DNA of 64,000 bases from Microbulbifer flavimaris (GTDB lineage Bacteria > Pseudomonadota > Gammaproteobacteria > Pseudomonadales > Cellvibrionaceae): assembly GCF_001641755.2 (NCBI RefSeq), contig NZ_LRFG02000007.1:7501-71500 (forward strand), in the 5' to 3' direction. A program made the position numbers and the translations under genes. Under the pieces are notes generated by a model that was given only the letters and a program-made list of their open reading frames with translations, was not told the DNA's origin and did not search any database. Below, one piece after another: positions 22,953-32,600 of the stretch (within the stretch, counting starts at the first letter, position 1; each line of letters starts with the position of its first letter).

Positions 22953-23411
22953 TCAGTTGCAGGTCTTGTTCCAGCAGAGGTCACTGGCCTCTGTCAGGTC
23001 GCCATCATTATCCCGGTCCCAGACTTTTTCGCCACTTGAGGAAAGCTGGACGATTCCATCTGCAGCCTGGCTACCTTTCGGTTGAGCCTGAAGCACATAG
23101 GAGGAACCATCGGCGGCCGTGATGCGCAAGTCATAGGTTTTGTTGGCACCGTCTAAAGGTGACTCAGTCGGAAAGATCTGAGGCGCTCCCGTATCGGCAT
23201 CTGACACTGCAGCCGCCTCATAGGTACCATTCTGGGTAAAGTGCCGCTCCATCGCCTGTGCCAGCCCCAACAGCGCTCCCTGGGCATCAGCGCGGTTGGT
23301 GGACCGCACCTGGTTCTGGTAAGACGGCCAGGCTACGGCCGCCAGGATCGCCACGATGGCCACCACGATCATCAATTCAATCAGGGTAAAACCACGCTGT
23401 TGCTTGATCAT
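22953..23411 (-). CDS. pilE: Type IV pilin PilE
   Basis: The 152-residue pilin has the short type IVa leader MIKQQRG and mature start FTLIELMIVVAIVAILAAVAWPSYQNQVR. The C-terminal domain carries an EF-hand-like loop (WDRDNDGDLTEASD, residues 131-144) directly before a cysteine pair (Cys146, Cys151) that probably closes the D-region. A GTG at 23420 is in frame, but AGGGTG is best placed for the ATG at 23411. It follows the first pilY1 gene, as pilE does in Pseudomonas, and is likely a minor pilin. Confidence 0.88.
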   Translation of the reverse strand: MIKQQRGFTLIELMIVVAIVAILAAVAWPSYQNQVRSTNRADAQGALLGLAQAMERHFTQNGTYEAAAVSDADTGAPQIFPTESPLDGANKTYDLRITAADGSSYVLQAQPKGSQAADGIVQLSSSGEKVWDRDNDGDLTEASDLCWNKTCN

Positions 23412-23446
23412 TTTTATCACACCCTAGGTATTACTGTTCTGGGAAC

Positions 23447-23465
23447 GGGCCCCTTTTTGGGGCCC
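23447..23465 (-). other. Perfect hairpin between pilY1 and pilE
   Basis: GGGCCCC and GGGGCCC form a 7-bp perfect stem with a 5-base loop, 20 bases after the pilY1 stop and 36 bases before the pilE ATG on the minus strand. There is no T tract after it on the minus strand, so it is more likely an mRNA processing or partial termination site that sets pilE level than a full terminator. Confidence 0.5.
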
Positions 23466-23484
23466 TCTGCATCTCTCCATCGAC

Positions 23485-26400
23485 TTATCTTGGTGAGAAC
23501 TCTTCCCAAGACAGGCGCCCTTCCCGCTCCTCGTCGCCCACGTCGATATCATCACAGATTACATCACCACTGCTGCCCGGGGTACAGCGTACATCGCCGA
23601 TAAAGCCCGACTGGCCCGGCATACCCGGATCGCTGCCGCCGTTACCGCCATCTTCATCACAGCCCCCACCCACACAGGCATCGAAGGCCATACCCACATA
23701 ACCGTCATCGCCGGCATCAATAGAGCCATCGTTGTTGAAGTCCGCAACAGCGTCATCGTTGGCTTCACCGGTGCGGAAGTCGAGGCTCATCAGATAGCCA
23801 CGGCCACTGGAAGCACAGGGTTGCGGGTTCGGGCTGACGGTACTGAAAAACAGGGTGTTACGGCGCAGTGTCGCGGACGAAATGACCCGCTCACCGGCGA
23901 AGCCTGTACCATTCACATCGCCAGTATCCAGCAGGATCTTCCAGCCCTGCTGGCTGGTCCAGTCCAACGCCTCTGTCAGTGGGTTGTCATAATCCACCTG
24001 CCGCGCGGTGCCATCGTCTGCCAGCACGCGCGTCGCCAGGTCATCGGCGACAACTGAGTTGCTGCCGAGTGTGTAGTCATTGTCCCAAACCGCGTAGAAA
24101 GCACTGGCGGTATCATCAACCAGGTCGCCGCTGTTCAGGTACTGCCCGGTGCCGAACATCACCAGCACATTTGCACCAGCGCCGGTGACTGCAGTGTTAC
24201 GCGCCACCAGGGGGGCAGACATGATCGCCGCAGACGGTTCACCAGCTTGCGCACCGGCGCTGAACAGCGGCTTGCCACCATACACGCCCCAGCCGCTGTC
24301 CGCAGTGGCGGAGAGGTCGAAAGACCACATGTTACCCATCAGGTCGCCTGCGTAAACGCGGTCGACAATGCGATCGCCATTGAGGTCGATCAGCCGCGGG
24401 GAAGACAGGCCGTTTTTACGACCGGTAGCGCTAGCACCCATTCCAGTAGAGATGTATTTCCACTCACCGGCGGTCCAGCTGCCATCCAAGCCATCCTCGA
24501 TGTAGACAACAAACAGACCGGCCTCGCCGTTATCGCTGTTGTAGCCGTTACCAAAGATCACCGCCCACTTGCCGTTATTGAGCTTGGCGATCTGCGCCTC
24601 GGAGTAGGAATGACCGAGATTGGCCGCGTCATCTGCGCCGTCAAATTCCCACATTACGATCTCATCGGCGAAGGTCTCATTGAGCCGGGCCGGATCAGTC
24701 ACATTGAGGGCAAAGTATCCTTTGCCACCACCACGCAGCCCGCCCACGAGCACTGACAGCCACTCCTCCTTGTTGCCACCATCAGGATCGATGTAAATAT
24801 CCGAGACCGTTGGGGTCAGGTCGACATAATAGTTGTGGCTGTACTCGCTGTGGGTGAAGGAGTGCAGGCCTTCGTATCTGGCAGCATCCAGCACCAGCGA
24901 AGGGACATAGCCGAAAACTTCCTCACCGGTTTCCGCGTTGAAGCCGTGCAACATGCCGTCATTGGCACCAACGTACACCATCGGTGTGCGCGAGGTGTTA
25001 TCGATCTTGAATTGCTCGTACTTTTCATTGTTATTGTTACCACCGAAACTGGCGGGCCAGTTCAGCTCCGGCTTTCCGACATAAATCGGGGTCGAGTGGA
25101 CGATGTCACCCAGCAGCTTCGGACCGGTAAAACCGTCCAGCAGGGTCGAGAAGGTACCCCGCTGACGGTAACCGTTGACGCCATCGTTGGTCGTATCGCC
25201 ACGCAGGTAAGTCAGGCGATCAGCCCAGGCAGCGTCGGCATTGCCAGTGCCGTCATCAATGTTCAGGTCATCCTCATGCGGCGAGTCCGGATCTCCATCG
25301 ACACCCGTAGTTCCCGCTGTCAGCGGCACCCCCTGGCCATTGAAGTAGGTGATGATCTCCCGCGTCGAGGAGGTTTCGTCCGAGAGCTCTTCCGAGGCCT
25401 CCCACAGGGTGGAAGCAATCCGACCAGTATCCGGATTTAACGAGCGTGCATACAGGCGCCCGCTGAAATCCGAGGTATCGAACTTTGCCGAGTAGATAAC
25501 CGAGCCGATATCCAGTGAGGTGGAGTTGAAGGCAACCGACGCCTGCGTACCAACGGAGTTGGAGATGGCATTCACTGCATCGTTCAGCGAGGCCGCCAGC
25601 GCATCGGCGCTGTCCGCAAACTGGTAACTGCCCCCGCCCTGTGAGCCCGCACTTTGCAGCAGCGCGTTGTCAGCCAGATCGGTATCGGCAAAGCCGATGT
25701 AGTAACTGGTGATGTTGTTCTTGTGAGTCGGATCCGTTGGATCGGTCAGGTCCGGGCGCCAGTCAATATCGTAGAGCGCCTTGGCCACATCATCGAGCGC
25801 ATCGGCGTCGTCAACATTGCCATCCCCATCGTAGTCCTGGAGGTGGGTAGTGTAGGCAGAGTCATTGTTGGGAAGGCCGTCGGTCAGCGCCAGAATAAAG
25901 TTCGCCTGGCAGTAATTGGTAATCGCCGGGTTGCTCGCTGTCGGGGCTGTCGCGCCAGAGTAGTTCGGGCCCGGGTTACCGGGGTCACCCAGCACCTGCC
26001 CGGCGGTAAACGTGCTTTTTTCCTTAACTGCATCGCCCGGGTGGATTGTTACGGTATTGCCGGTAAAGCCCTCAACGAAATAATAGCCAAGATCGGTTAC
26101 TGCCTCGGCCAGGGGAGTAACACCGCCAGCCTCAATCGCATTGATCTTGGTGATGATGCTATCACGCGCACCCGTATCAGAGATGCTTGTGAGCCCCTGC
26201 AGCACCGTCGCGCCATCCCCGGCATTGAACCGGGCCAGACCAACCCGCAGCTCCCCCAGCCCCCCGACCAGTTTGGTCGCCGCCTGCTGGGCCACTTCCA
26301 GGCGGGTTTCCCCGCTCGCAAGGGTGTTATTCATTGAACCCGAGGAGTCCATCAGGATCATCAGGTTAGGCTCAACCTTACCAGTGGCCTGCAGAGGAAC

Positions 26401-26514
26401 ATCAGAAAGTGTCAGGGGCTCGGCACTGATACAGGTAGAAAAAGTAAAAGAAAAACCGCACAGACCGTAAAAGAGCGGCTTCAGAGCAAATTTTTTCAGC
26501 ATTGTTTTGTTCAT
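23485..26514 (-). CDS. pilY1: PilY1 homologue, copy A (tip adhesin)
   Basis: PilY1 is a calcium-binding pilus-tip/adhesion factor. The 1009-residue protein has a signal peptide (about 1-31) and a von Willebrand A domain with a complete MIDAS Asp56-x-Ser58-x-Ser60. A C-terminal PilY1 beta-propeller begins near VYVGANDGMLHGFNAETGEE. Three calcium-loop candidates are seen: DYDGDGNVDDAD (227-238, in the VWA domain), DLNGDRIVD (710-718, the known PilY1 site) and an EF-hand-like loop DFNNDGSIDAGD (925-936). The C-terminus carries a Gly/Asp-rich linker and GRLSWEEFSPR. AGGAAGG precedes the ATG. It is the last gene of copy A before pilE. Confidence 0.92.
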   Translation of the reverse strand: MNKTMLKKFALKPLFYGLCGFSFTFSTCISAEPLTLSDVPLQATGKVEPNLMILMDSSGSMNNTLASGETRLEVAQQAATKLVGGLGELRVGLARFNAGDGATVLQGLTSISDTGARDSIITKINAIEAGGVTPLAEAVTDLGYYFVEGFTGNTVTIHPGDAVKEKSTFTAGQVLGDPGNPGPNYSGATAPTASNPAITNYCQANFILALTDGLPNNDSAYTTHLQDYDGDGNVDDADALDDVAKALYDIDWRPDLTDPTDPTHKNNITSYYIGFADTDLADNALLQSAGSQGGGSYQFADSADALAASLNDAVNAISNSVGTQASVAFNSTSLDIGSVIYSAKFDTSDFSGRLYARSLNPDTGRIASTLWEASEELSDETSSTREIITYFNGQGVPLTAGTTGVDGDPDSPHEDDLNIDDGTGNADAAWADRLTYLRGDTTNDGVNGYRQRGTFSTLLDGFTGPKLLGDIVHSTPIYVGKPELNWPASFGGNNNNEKYEQFKIDNTSRTPMVYVGANDGMLHGFNAETGEEVFGYVPSLVLDAARYEGLHSFTHSEYSHNYYVDLTPTVSDIYIDPDGGNKEEWLSVLVGGLRGGGKGYFALNVTDPARLNETFADEIVMWEFDGADDAANLGHSYSEAQIAKLNNGKWAVIFGNGYNSDNGEAGLFVVYIEDGLDGSWTAGEWKYISTGMGASATGRKNGLSSPRLIDLNGDRIVDRVYAGDLMGNMWSFDLSATADSGWGVYGGKPLFSAGAQAGEPSAAIMSAPLVARNTAVTGAGANVLVMFGTGQYLNSGDLVDDTASAFYAVWDNDYTLGSNSVVADDLATRVLADDGTARQVDYDNPLTEALDWTSQQGWKILLDTGDVNGTGFAGERVISSATLRRNTLFFSTVSPNPQPCASSGRGYLMSLDFRTGEANDDAVADFNNDGSIDAGDDGYVGMAFDACVGGGCDEDGGNGGSDPGMPGQSGFIGDVRCTPGSSGDVICDDIDVGDEEREGRLSWEEFSPR

Positions 26515-26523
26515 GAATCCTTC

Positions 26524-27060
26524 CTAGAAGCGCTTGCCGTAGTGGCTGACGATCACTCGAGTCGTACTGTCGGTAAGGCCCTGCCCTCTGGCAATGATGC
26601 GGAACACTTTTACCTCCCCGCCGCCGGTGGTCTGGCCGTAGCCGCCAATGGTAATACTGTCAGCGGGATCCTCTTTGTCGGCATTGCCGGCGATTTCGAT
26701 ATACATGCGCCCCGATAACTGATTGCCCTTGGCATCTTTCATCGGCACCTCAAACAGGTTTGACGATGCGTCGCTCCAGGTGGCAGCTGCCAGCAGATCA
26801 TCTGGGGCCTCCCCTTCCGCATGCAACCAGTTCAGGCTGCCGAATTCTCCCGTGGTGGAGATGCCATCGATATACTGCTCGCCCTGCCTGACCAGTGCCT
26901 CGGCTACCTCCAATGCCACTTTGGCGTCGCGGGAGGCGAAGGTCATTTTCTCCTCCAGCAAGACTGTCCGGGCCGCCGAAACTCCAATCAGGGTCAAAAC
27001 CAGCAATACGATCAGGCTGACAACCAGTACTGCGCCTCTCTGTTGCGAGATTACTCTCAT
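26524..27060 (-). CDS. pilX: PilX-type minor pilin, copy A
   Basis: The 178-residue protein has a short leader (MRVISQQRG), the hydrophobic helix AVLVVSLIVLLVLTLIGVSA without Glu5 as usual for PilX/GspK-like pilins, and the PilX signature ARTVLLEEKMTFASRDAKVALEVAE. In Pseudomonas, PilX belongs to the PilVWX-FimU-PilE priming and tip complex. The ATG overlaps the pilW stop (TAATG), which indicates translational coupling. The C-terminal third (GGYGQTTGGGEVKVFRI to SHYGKRF) is almost the same as in copy B. Confidence 0.9.
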   Translation of the reverse strand: MRVISQQRGAVLVVSLIVLLVLTLIGVSAARTVLLEEKMTFASRDAKVALEVAEALVRQGEQYIDGISTTGEFGSLNWLHAEGEAPDDLLAAATWSDASSNLFEVPMKDAKGNQLSGRMYIEIAGNADKEDPADSITIGGYGQTTGGGEVKVFRIIARGQGLTDSTTRVIVSHYGKRF

Positions 27061-28130
27061 TACATTCTCCCCCGATTACGGATCTTGGCCGTGCTCAGGT
27101 AAACCTTGCGCAGCTTGCCGTCACTGTAAGTGGTATCAACACCATCGAGGTCAGTCACCGTCAGGTCGTCGGCACGAACGGCACTGTCACTGGCAACCAC
27201 CAGCTGAATTTTTACCGCAATAGCCTCTTCCATTTGCGCCGCTGTAAGGCCCGCGGCCGAGGTCCAGCCGTCGACCACTTCATCACCGTCATTATCACGG
27301 CCATACAGAATCTGCATATCGTCGATGCCCGGCACCAGCTCCTGCACACCAGTGCCGGTGGCGGAGATATACAGTGAGGGACCGCCGGTTCCCTCGGCAA
27401 TGAAGTAGGTGCGTTCGTAGGGCTTCAGGATCCGCGCATCGGCACCGTACTGGCGTTGCAGGGTTTTGGTGGCGTTGTCGACGGCACCGGTCAGGTTGCA
27501 GCTGCCGGTATTGTGCGTGATTGTCTTCTTATTAGCGTTGGTGTTGTTTACCGCCCCGGAATTATTACAGCCACCCTCCCCCTGCACAGAAGTGATGGTC
27601 ATCAATTCGCCGCTCTGGCAGTTGGTCAGCAACACGATGTCGCCGGCGTCCACTTCACACGAGGCACTGACATGGAGCGCCGCGGCCTGGATACTCGGAA
27701 CCATGCGGCCAGCACCGCCGCAGGCATCGTCCGAACCACGCAGCGTCAGGGTGTCGGTTCCATCGACAACGTTGACCGTGCCAATAGTCAACCCACTGAC
27801 ATTGTCCTCACCCAGCACACCGTCAGCCCCAATCTGGTCGTACAGGTCCTGGGCACTGGCATAATCAGCATCCGTGGTGTCGAGATGGTTCTGAATCGCG
27901 CTTTCATCCGGTACACAACCCCAGTAATCCGCCATGCGGATTTCCTTGGTCATCAGGTCCATGGCGAAGCGGCCACTCTCCTGCACCCGGGCGAATGCGG
28001 TCTGCATTTGCATGGTGTTGCGGTTACTGTCAAAGATCTGCAATACGCCCCAGAGCAGCATGGCGCTCAGCAGGATTGCGATCATCAGTTCAATCAGCGA
28101 CAGGCCTCGCTGTCTGGCAAGTAACTTCAT
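27060..28130 (-). CDS. pilW: PilW-type minor pilin, copy A
   Basis: The 356-residue PilW family protein has the leader MKLLARQRG and mature start LSLIELMIAILLSAMLLWGVL, then the family segment FARVQESGRFAMDLMTKEIRMADYWGC. Many cysteines lie in the globular domain. A calcium-loop-like segment RDNDGDEVVD (278-287) follows ILYG. It is part of the minor pilin tip complex. It starts 2 bases after the pilV stop and overlaps pilX by one base. Confidence 0.9.
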   Translation of the reverse strand: MKLLARQRGLSLIELMIAILLSAMLLWGVLQIFDSNRNTMQMQTAFARVQESGRFAMDLMTKEIRMADYWGCVPDESAIQNHLDTTDADYASAQDLYDQIGADGVLGEDNVSGLTIGTVNVVDGTDTLTLRGSDDACGGAGRMVPSIQAAALHVSASCEVDAGDIVLLTNCQSGELMTITSVQGEGGCNNSGAVNNTNANKKTITHNTGSCNLTGAVDNATKTLQRQYGADARILKPYERTYFIAEGTGGPSLYISATGTGVQELVPGIDDMQILYGRDNDGDEVVDGWTSAAGLTAAQMEEAIAVKIQLVVASDSAVRADDLTVTDLDGVDTTYSDGKLRKVYLSTAKIRNRGRM

Positions 28131-28132
28131 GT

Positions 28133-28606
28133 CTACAGCTCCACGACCATCACAAAGGAGGAGTTTTCTGTGCCGCCAGCAGCGGTGCCCCGGTCTGCGC
28201 CGGTATGTTGCTCGTTCCAGCCCACGGTCAAAGTCACCGTGCGGCCGACCCGGGTGATTTCACCAGAGCCCGCCGGCAGGTTGCTATCGATAACCTGCCC
28301 CCAGTCATACAGATCCAGATTGGCGAGGTCTCCGGCAGAGCAAGAAAGCGTCGCACCACAGGTTGGTGCCGTCTCGCTGCCGTCTACGGTCTTGCCGTCA
28401 TAGCTGCCGAGTTCGAGGCCATCCGGGTTTGCCCGCATGCGCTCGGCCATTTCGTGGGCTGCCAGTGCGGCCATATAGCGGTGGTGCGCATTATTACCAT
28501 TCTTCAGGCTCATGACCTGGGTCGCCGATAGCCCGAGAAGGCCCACCGCCAGTACCAGGATGGTCACCAGCACCTCAATCATGGTCGCGCCAGTTTGCTG
28601 CTTCAT
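28133..28606 (-). CDS. pilV: PilV-type minor pilin, copy A
   Basis: The 157-residue prepilin has the leader MKQQTG and mature start ATMIEVLVTILVLAVGLLGLSATQVMSLK. The helix MAALAAHEMAERMRANPDG follows, typical of PilV/GspI-like pilins. A cysteine pair lies in APTCGATLSC. A strong TAAGGAGG ribosome site precedes the ATG. It lies between fimU and pilW. Confidence 0.9.
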   Translation of the reverse strand: MKQQTGATMIEVLVTILVLAVGLLGLSATQVMSLKNGNNAHHRYMAALAAHEMAERMRANPDGLELGSYDGKTVDGSETAPTCGATLSCSAGDLANLDLYDWGQVIDSNLPAGSGEITRVGRTVTLTVGWNEQHTGADRGTAAGGTENSSFVMVVEL

Positions 28607-28615
28607 CGTGCCTCC

Positions 28616-29140
28616 TTAACTACATGCTTCGCCGGCAGAGGCGCGCAGCACCCCGGAGGCCAGCAGCCTGAGCTTCTTGCCGTGATTGCCGGTGCGGTCA
28701 TCGCAGACAGTGACTTCCATCACATTGCCCCCACCGTTCACCGCGCCACGGGGGCTGTAGCTCATGTCGATGTCCGCTTGCGCCGTGCCATCAACCTCGC
28801 CGGAAATCACCAGGCCGGAGGCCGCCGGGAGGCGAACCACGCGGAGCTCCTCACCGGCATCGAAGCCGCCATCGCCGTTCTCGTCGAACCAGACACGCAG
28901 GCCATTGGCGATGTCGTTGTCGAGCGCCTCTACCTGCACGTCGCGGCCGCGGCGCACGGCCTCAGAACGGGCAAAGTGCAATGCACCGGCCACGTCATTC
29001 GAGGCCGCCGTCAGGCGGTTGTTCTTGATCATGGTGTTGAAGGAAGGAACCCCGATACTCATGACGATGGCGAGGATCGCCACTACCATCATCAGCTCAA
29101 CCAGGGTAAAGCCAGCTTGACTGGCACGAGAAGTTAACAT
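28616..29140 (-). CDS. fimU: FimU/GspH-type minor pilin, copy A
   Basis: The 174-residue prepilin has the leader MLTSRASQAG and mature start FTLVELMMVVAILAIVMSIGVPSFN, then the GspH/FimU segment ASNDVAGALHFARSEAVRRG. Residues 86-97 (DENGDGGFDAGE) make a complete 12-residue EF-hand-like loop with acidic or Asn ligands at positions 1, 3, 5, 9 and 12. A GTG at 29170 is in frame upstream; neither start has a strong ribosome site, and 29140 gives a normal leader length. It is first in copy A. Confidence 0.87.
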   Translation of the reverse strand: MLTSRASQAGFTLVELMMVVAILAIVMSIGVPSFNTMIKNNRLTAASNDVAGALHFARSEAVRRGRDVQVEALDNDIANGLRVWFDENGDGGFDAGEELRVVRLPAASGLVISGEVDGTAQADIDMSYSPRGAVNGGGNVMEVTVCDDRTGNHGKKLRLLASGVLRASAGEACS

Positions 29141-29633
29141 CGCGGTTGACCCATTTCCGAAACATGACACAGCTGACCAAGCCCTTGTCCTTAAGAGATT
29201 GGCGGAAAGGATTCTAACCGAGGAGAATTGGAATGAATTTGACTAAGAAGCCAGATCGACGAGCGGCGAATTCCTCCCGACAAGCGGCATATCACCATTC
29301 GCCAGGTGAGAAGCTGGTCTCACAGAGACTGCGATGCTGGCCAAAAAGCAGAAAGCCCTCTGGCGCAATCCAGAAGCCTTGCCCGGACCCCTGCGCCAGT
29401 CCGGCCAGCGATCTGAGAGGATGCAGTATTGGTACGGGGCTGCCCCCTGCCAAGCTGGCGCCCGCTCCAGGCTGCCTACAGGCCATCTGCAATCACTACA
29501 GGCTGCGGTCCCGCTGACATGAATATCGCGTTTGCCTCTACCGTCATTGACTTATCCCACTGCCGGAGCGATCGGGACAACGACGCCGCTCCGGCCGCTT
29601 TCGACTGTGATATCACCGATATCGCAGGAAGCT
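29141..29633. other. Spacer between the two pilin cassettes
   Basis: This roughly 490-base region separates pilY1 copy B from fimU copy A. A 9-bp inverted repeat (29562-29570 / 29587-29595) lies about 40 bases after the pilY1 B stop and may reduce read-through, although it has no T tract. A TAGAAT box at 29216-29211 (minus) could be a -10 for copy A, but no good -35 is present. A plus-strand frame at 29233-29517 (94 codons) has GAGGAG 9 bases before its ATG but no recognisable family. Confidence 0.5.
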
Positions 29634-32600
29634 TTACCTGGGCGAGAACTCTTCCCAGGACAGGCGCCCCTCACGCGCCTCATTGCCCACATCGATATCA
29701 TCGCAGATCACATCACCGCTACTACCCGGGGTACAACGCACGTCACCGATAAAACCTGACTGGCCGGGCATGCCCGGATCACCACCCGAGCCGCCACCTT
29801 CGCCACAGTCCTCAGTACAGGCCTGGAACTGCTTGCCCACGAAGCCCTCGTCCTGCGCATTGATTTCACCATCATTGTTAAAGTCAGCAACGGCATCATT
29901 GCCAGCACGACCGGTTCGGAAGTCCAGGCTCATCAGATAACCGGAGCCGCTCGATGCACAGGGCTGGGGGTTGGGGCTGACAGTACTGAAGAAGAGGGTA
30001 TTGCGGCGTACGGTTGGTGATGTAATCACACGCTCCGCCGCGTAAGCAGAGCCAAACCCACTGCCATCATCCAGGACCATTTTCCAGCCCTGATGGGTTG
30101 CCCAGTCCACTGCGACACTTAAATTTTCATCAATGGTCCGATTAGTGCCAACGGGCTTCAACACCTGCGCGGCCAGGTCATCGCCAGTTATTGCACCGTT
30201 CGCAAGTGTGTAATCGTTATCCCATACAGCGTAAAAAGCTCCCGGGGTGCTGCCGGTAAGATCTCCGGTATTGAGGTATTGGCCTGTGCCGAACATCACC
30301 AGCACATTGGCTCCATTGCCGGCTGGCGCCACACTCGTATTGCGGGCTACCAGTGGAGCGGAGAGAATCGCGTTGTTTGGCTCACCTGTATTGCCTGTGG
30401 TAAACAGGGGAACGCCGACATAGGGCCCCCACGTCTCGCTGTCATTACCTCCGCTGACATTGCCATCCTGATCAGAAAGGTCGAAGGACCATAGATTACC
30501 CATCAGGTCCCCGGCATAGACGCGGTCTACAATCCGATCACCGTTCAGATCGATCAGACGAGGAGACGATAAGCCGTTCTTGCGCTCACCCACAGCGCCA
30601 GCACCGGTGGAGATAAACTCCCAATCGCCCGCGTCCCAGCTGCCGTCGGCGCCTTCTTCGATGTAAACGATAAACAGACCGGCGACACCGCTCTCACTGT
30701 TGTAACCGTTGCCGAAGATTACCGCCCACTTGCCATTATTAAGTTTGGCAATTTGCGCTTCGGAGTAGGAATAGCCGAGGTACTGGGCATCAGTCCCACC
30801 GTCAAATTCCCACAGGGCAACAGCTTCTGCATTCGCCTCATCAAACTGGTGCCCCTGGGTAACTGTGCCGCTTGCATCACTCTTGCCAGCACCGGAAACA
30901 TTCAGAGCAAAATAACCCCTGCCACCCCCTCGTAAACCACCCACCAGCACTGTCGCCCATTCGTCAATTCCATTGCCGTCCGAATCGATATAAACATCAG
31001 AAACTGTAGGTGTCAGATCCACGAAATAGCTATGTTGATAGGTGCTATCGGTAAAGCTGTGCAGCCCTTCGTGACGACCACTATTCAGCAGTAGAGCGGG
31101 AATATATGCAAAGATTTCCTCGCCCGTGTTGGCATTGAAACCATGCAGCATACCGTCATTGGCACCCACATAGACCATCGGGGTCCGATCCGCATTGTCG
31201 ATGCGGTACTGCTCGTAGGATTCACTTGCATTGTTGCCACCAAAAGTACTCGGCCAGTTCAACTCAGGCTTGCCAACATAAATTGGTGTACTGTGAACAA
31301 TATCGCCGAGCAGCTTGGGGCCAGTCATGTTATCAACCAGCGCGGAGAAACTGCCCCTCTGACGGTAATTGCCAACACCATCATTGGTGGTATCGCCGCG
31401 GATATAACTGAGGCGGTCTACCCAGGCGCCATCATCCAGACCTGTACTTTTGTTTATATTCAGGTCGTCTTCGTGAGGAGAATCCGGCAAATCGGTATCG
31501 ACACCCGCGCTGTCGGCTGTGAACGACACGCCCCTGCCATTCAAATAGGTAATGATTTCCCTCGTGGACGAGGATTCATCAGCCAGCTCCTCGGAGGCCT
31601 CCCACAGGGTATTGGCGATTCGACCGGTATCGGGATTCAGCGAACGCGCATAGAGGCGACCACTGAAATCCGAGGTGTCAAATTTTGCAGAATAGATGAC
31701 AGAGCCGATATCCAGCGAGGTGGAGTTAAATGCAACCGAGGCCTGGGTACCGACAGAATTCGAGATTGAGTTAACGGCATCATTGAGGGAGCTGGCCAGG
31801 GAGTCCGCACTATCGGCGAACTGATAGCTGCCACCCCCCTGGGCACCTGCTGATTCCAGCAAGTTATTCGTTGCCAGGGCAGGATCTGCAAAGCCAATGA
31901 AATAGCTGGTTATATTATTTTTATGGGAAGTATCATTGGGATCATCAAGATCCGGTCGCCAGTTGATGTCATATAAAGCTTTGGCAACATCATCTAGTGC
32001 GTCCCCGTTGGTGGAGTCATCGTCCAGGTCATAGTTCGCGAGATAGCTGGTGTATGCCGAATCATTATTCGGCAGACCGTCGGTCAGTGCCATGACAAAG
32101 TTTGCCTGGCAGTACTCCTGAATCGCAGGATTATCCCGTGTCGGCTTGGCGGCTCCTGATGCATACACGGGGCCAGGGTTACTACTCGCGCCCAGAACTG
32201 CACCGGCAGAAACATCTTCACTGTTGTCCGCATCCCCGGGGTGAATCGTTACTTTGTCATCAGTCCCGGTATAACCTTCCACAAAGTAATAGCCCACATC
32301 CGTCAGCGCCTCGGCCAACGGAGTCACACCATCGGCATTGATCAGATCGATCTCGGTCAAGAGAGCATCTCGGGCACCATCTTCGGAAATACTGCGCAGA
32401 CCCAACAAAATTTCAGCACCATCCCCACCATTGAACTGGGCAAGACCGACCCTCAGATCCCCAAGGCCTCGCACCACCGTCTTGGCCGCCTCTTTGGCGA
32501 TATAAAGCCGGCTGTCTGTCGGGTCTGTCGCTGTCGTCTGGCTATCCAGATACCAGGCCATTGAGCCTGATGAGTCCATCAGAATCATCAGGTTTGGTTC

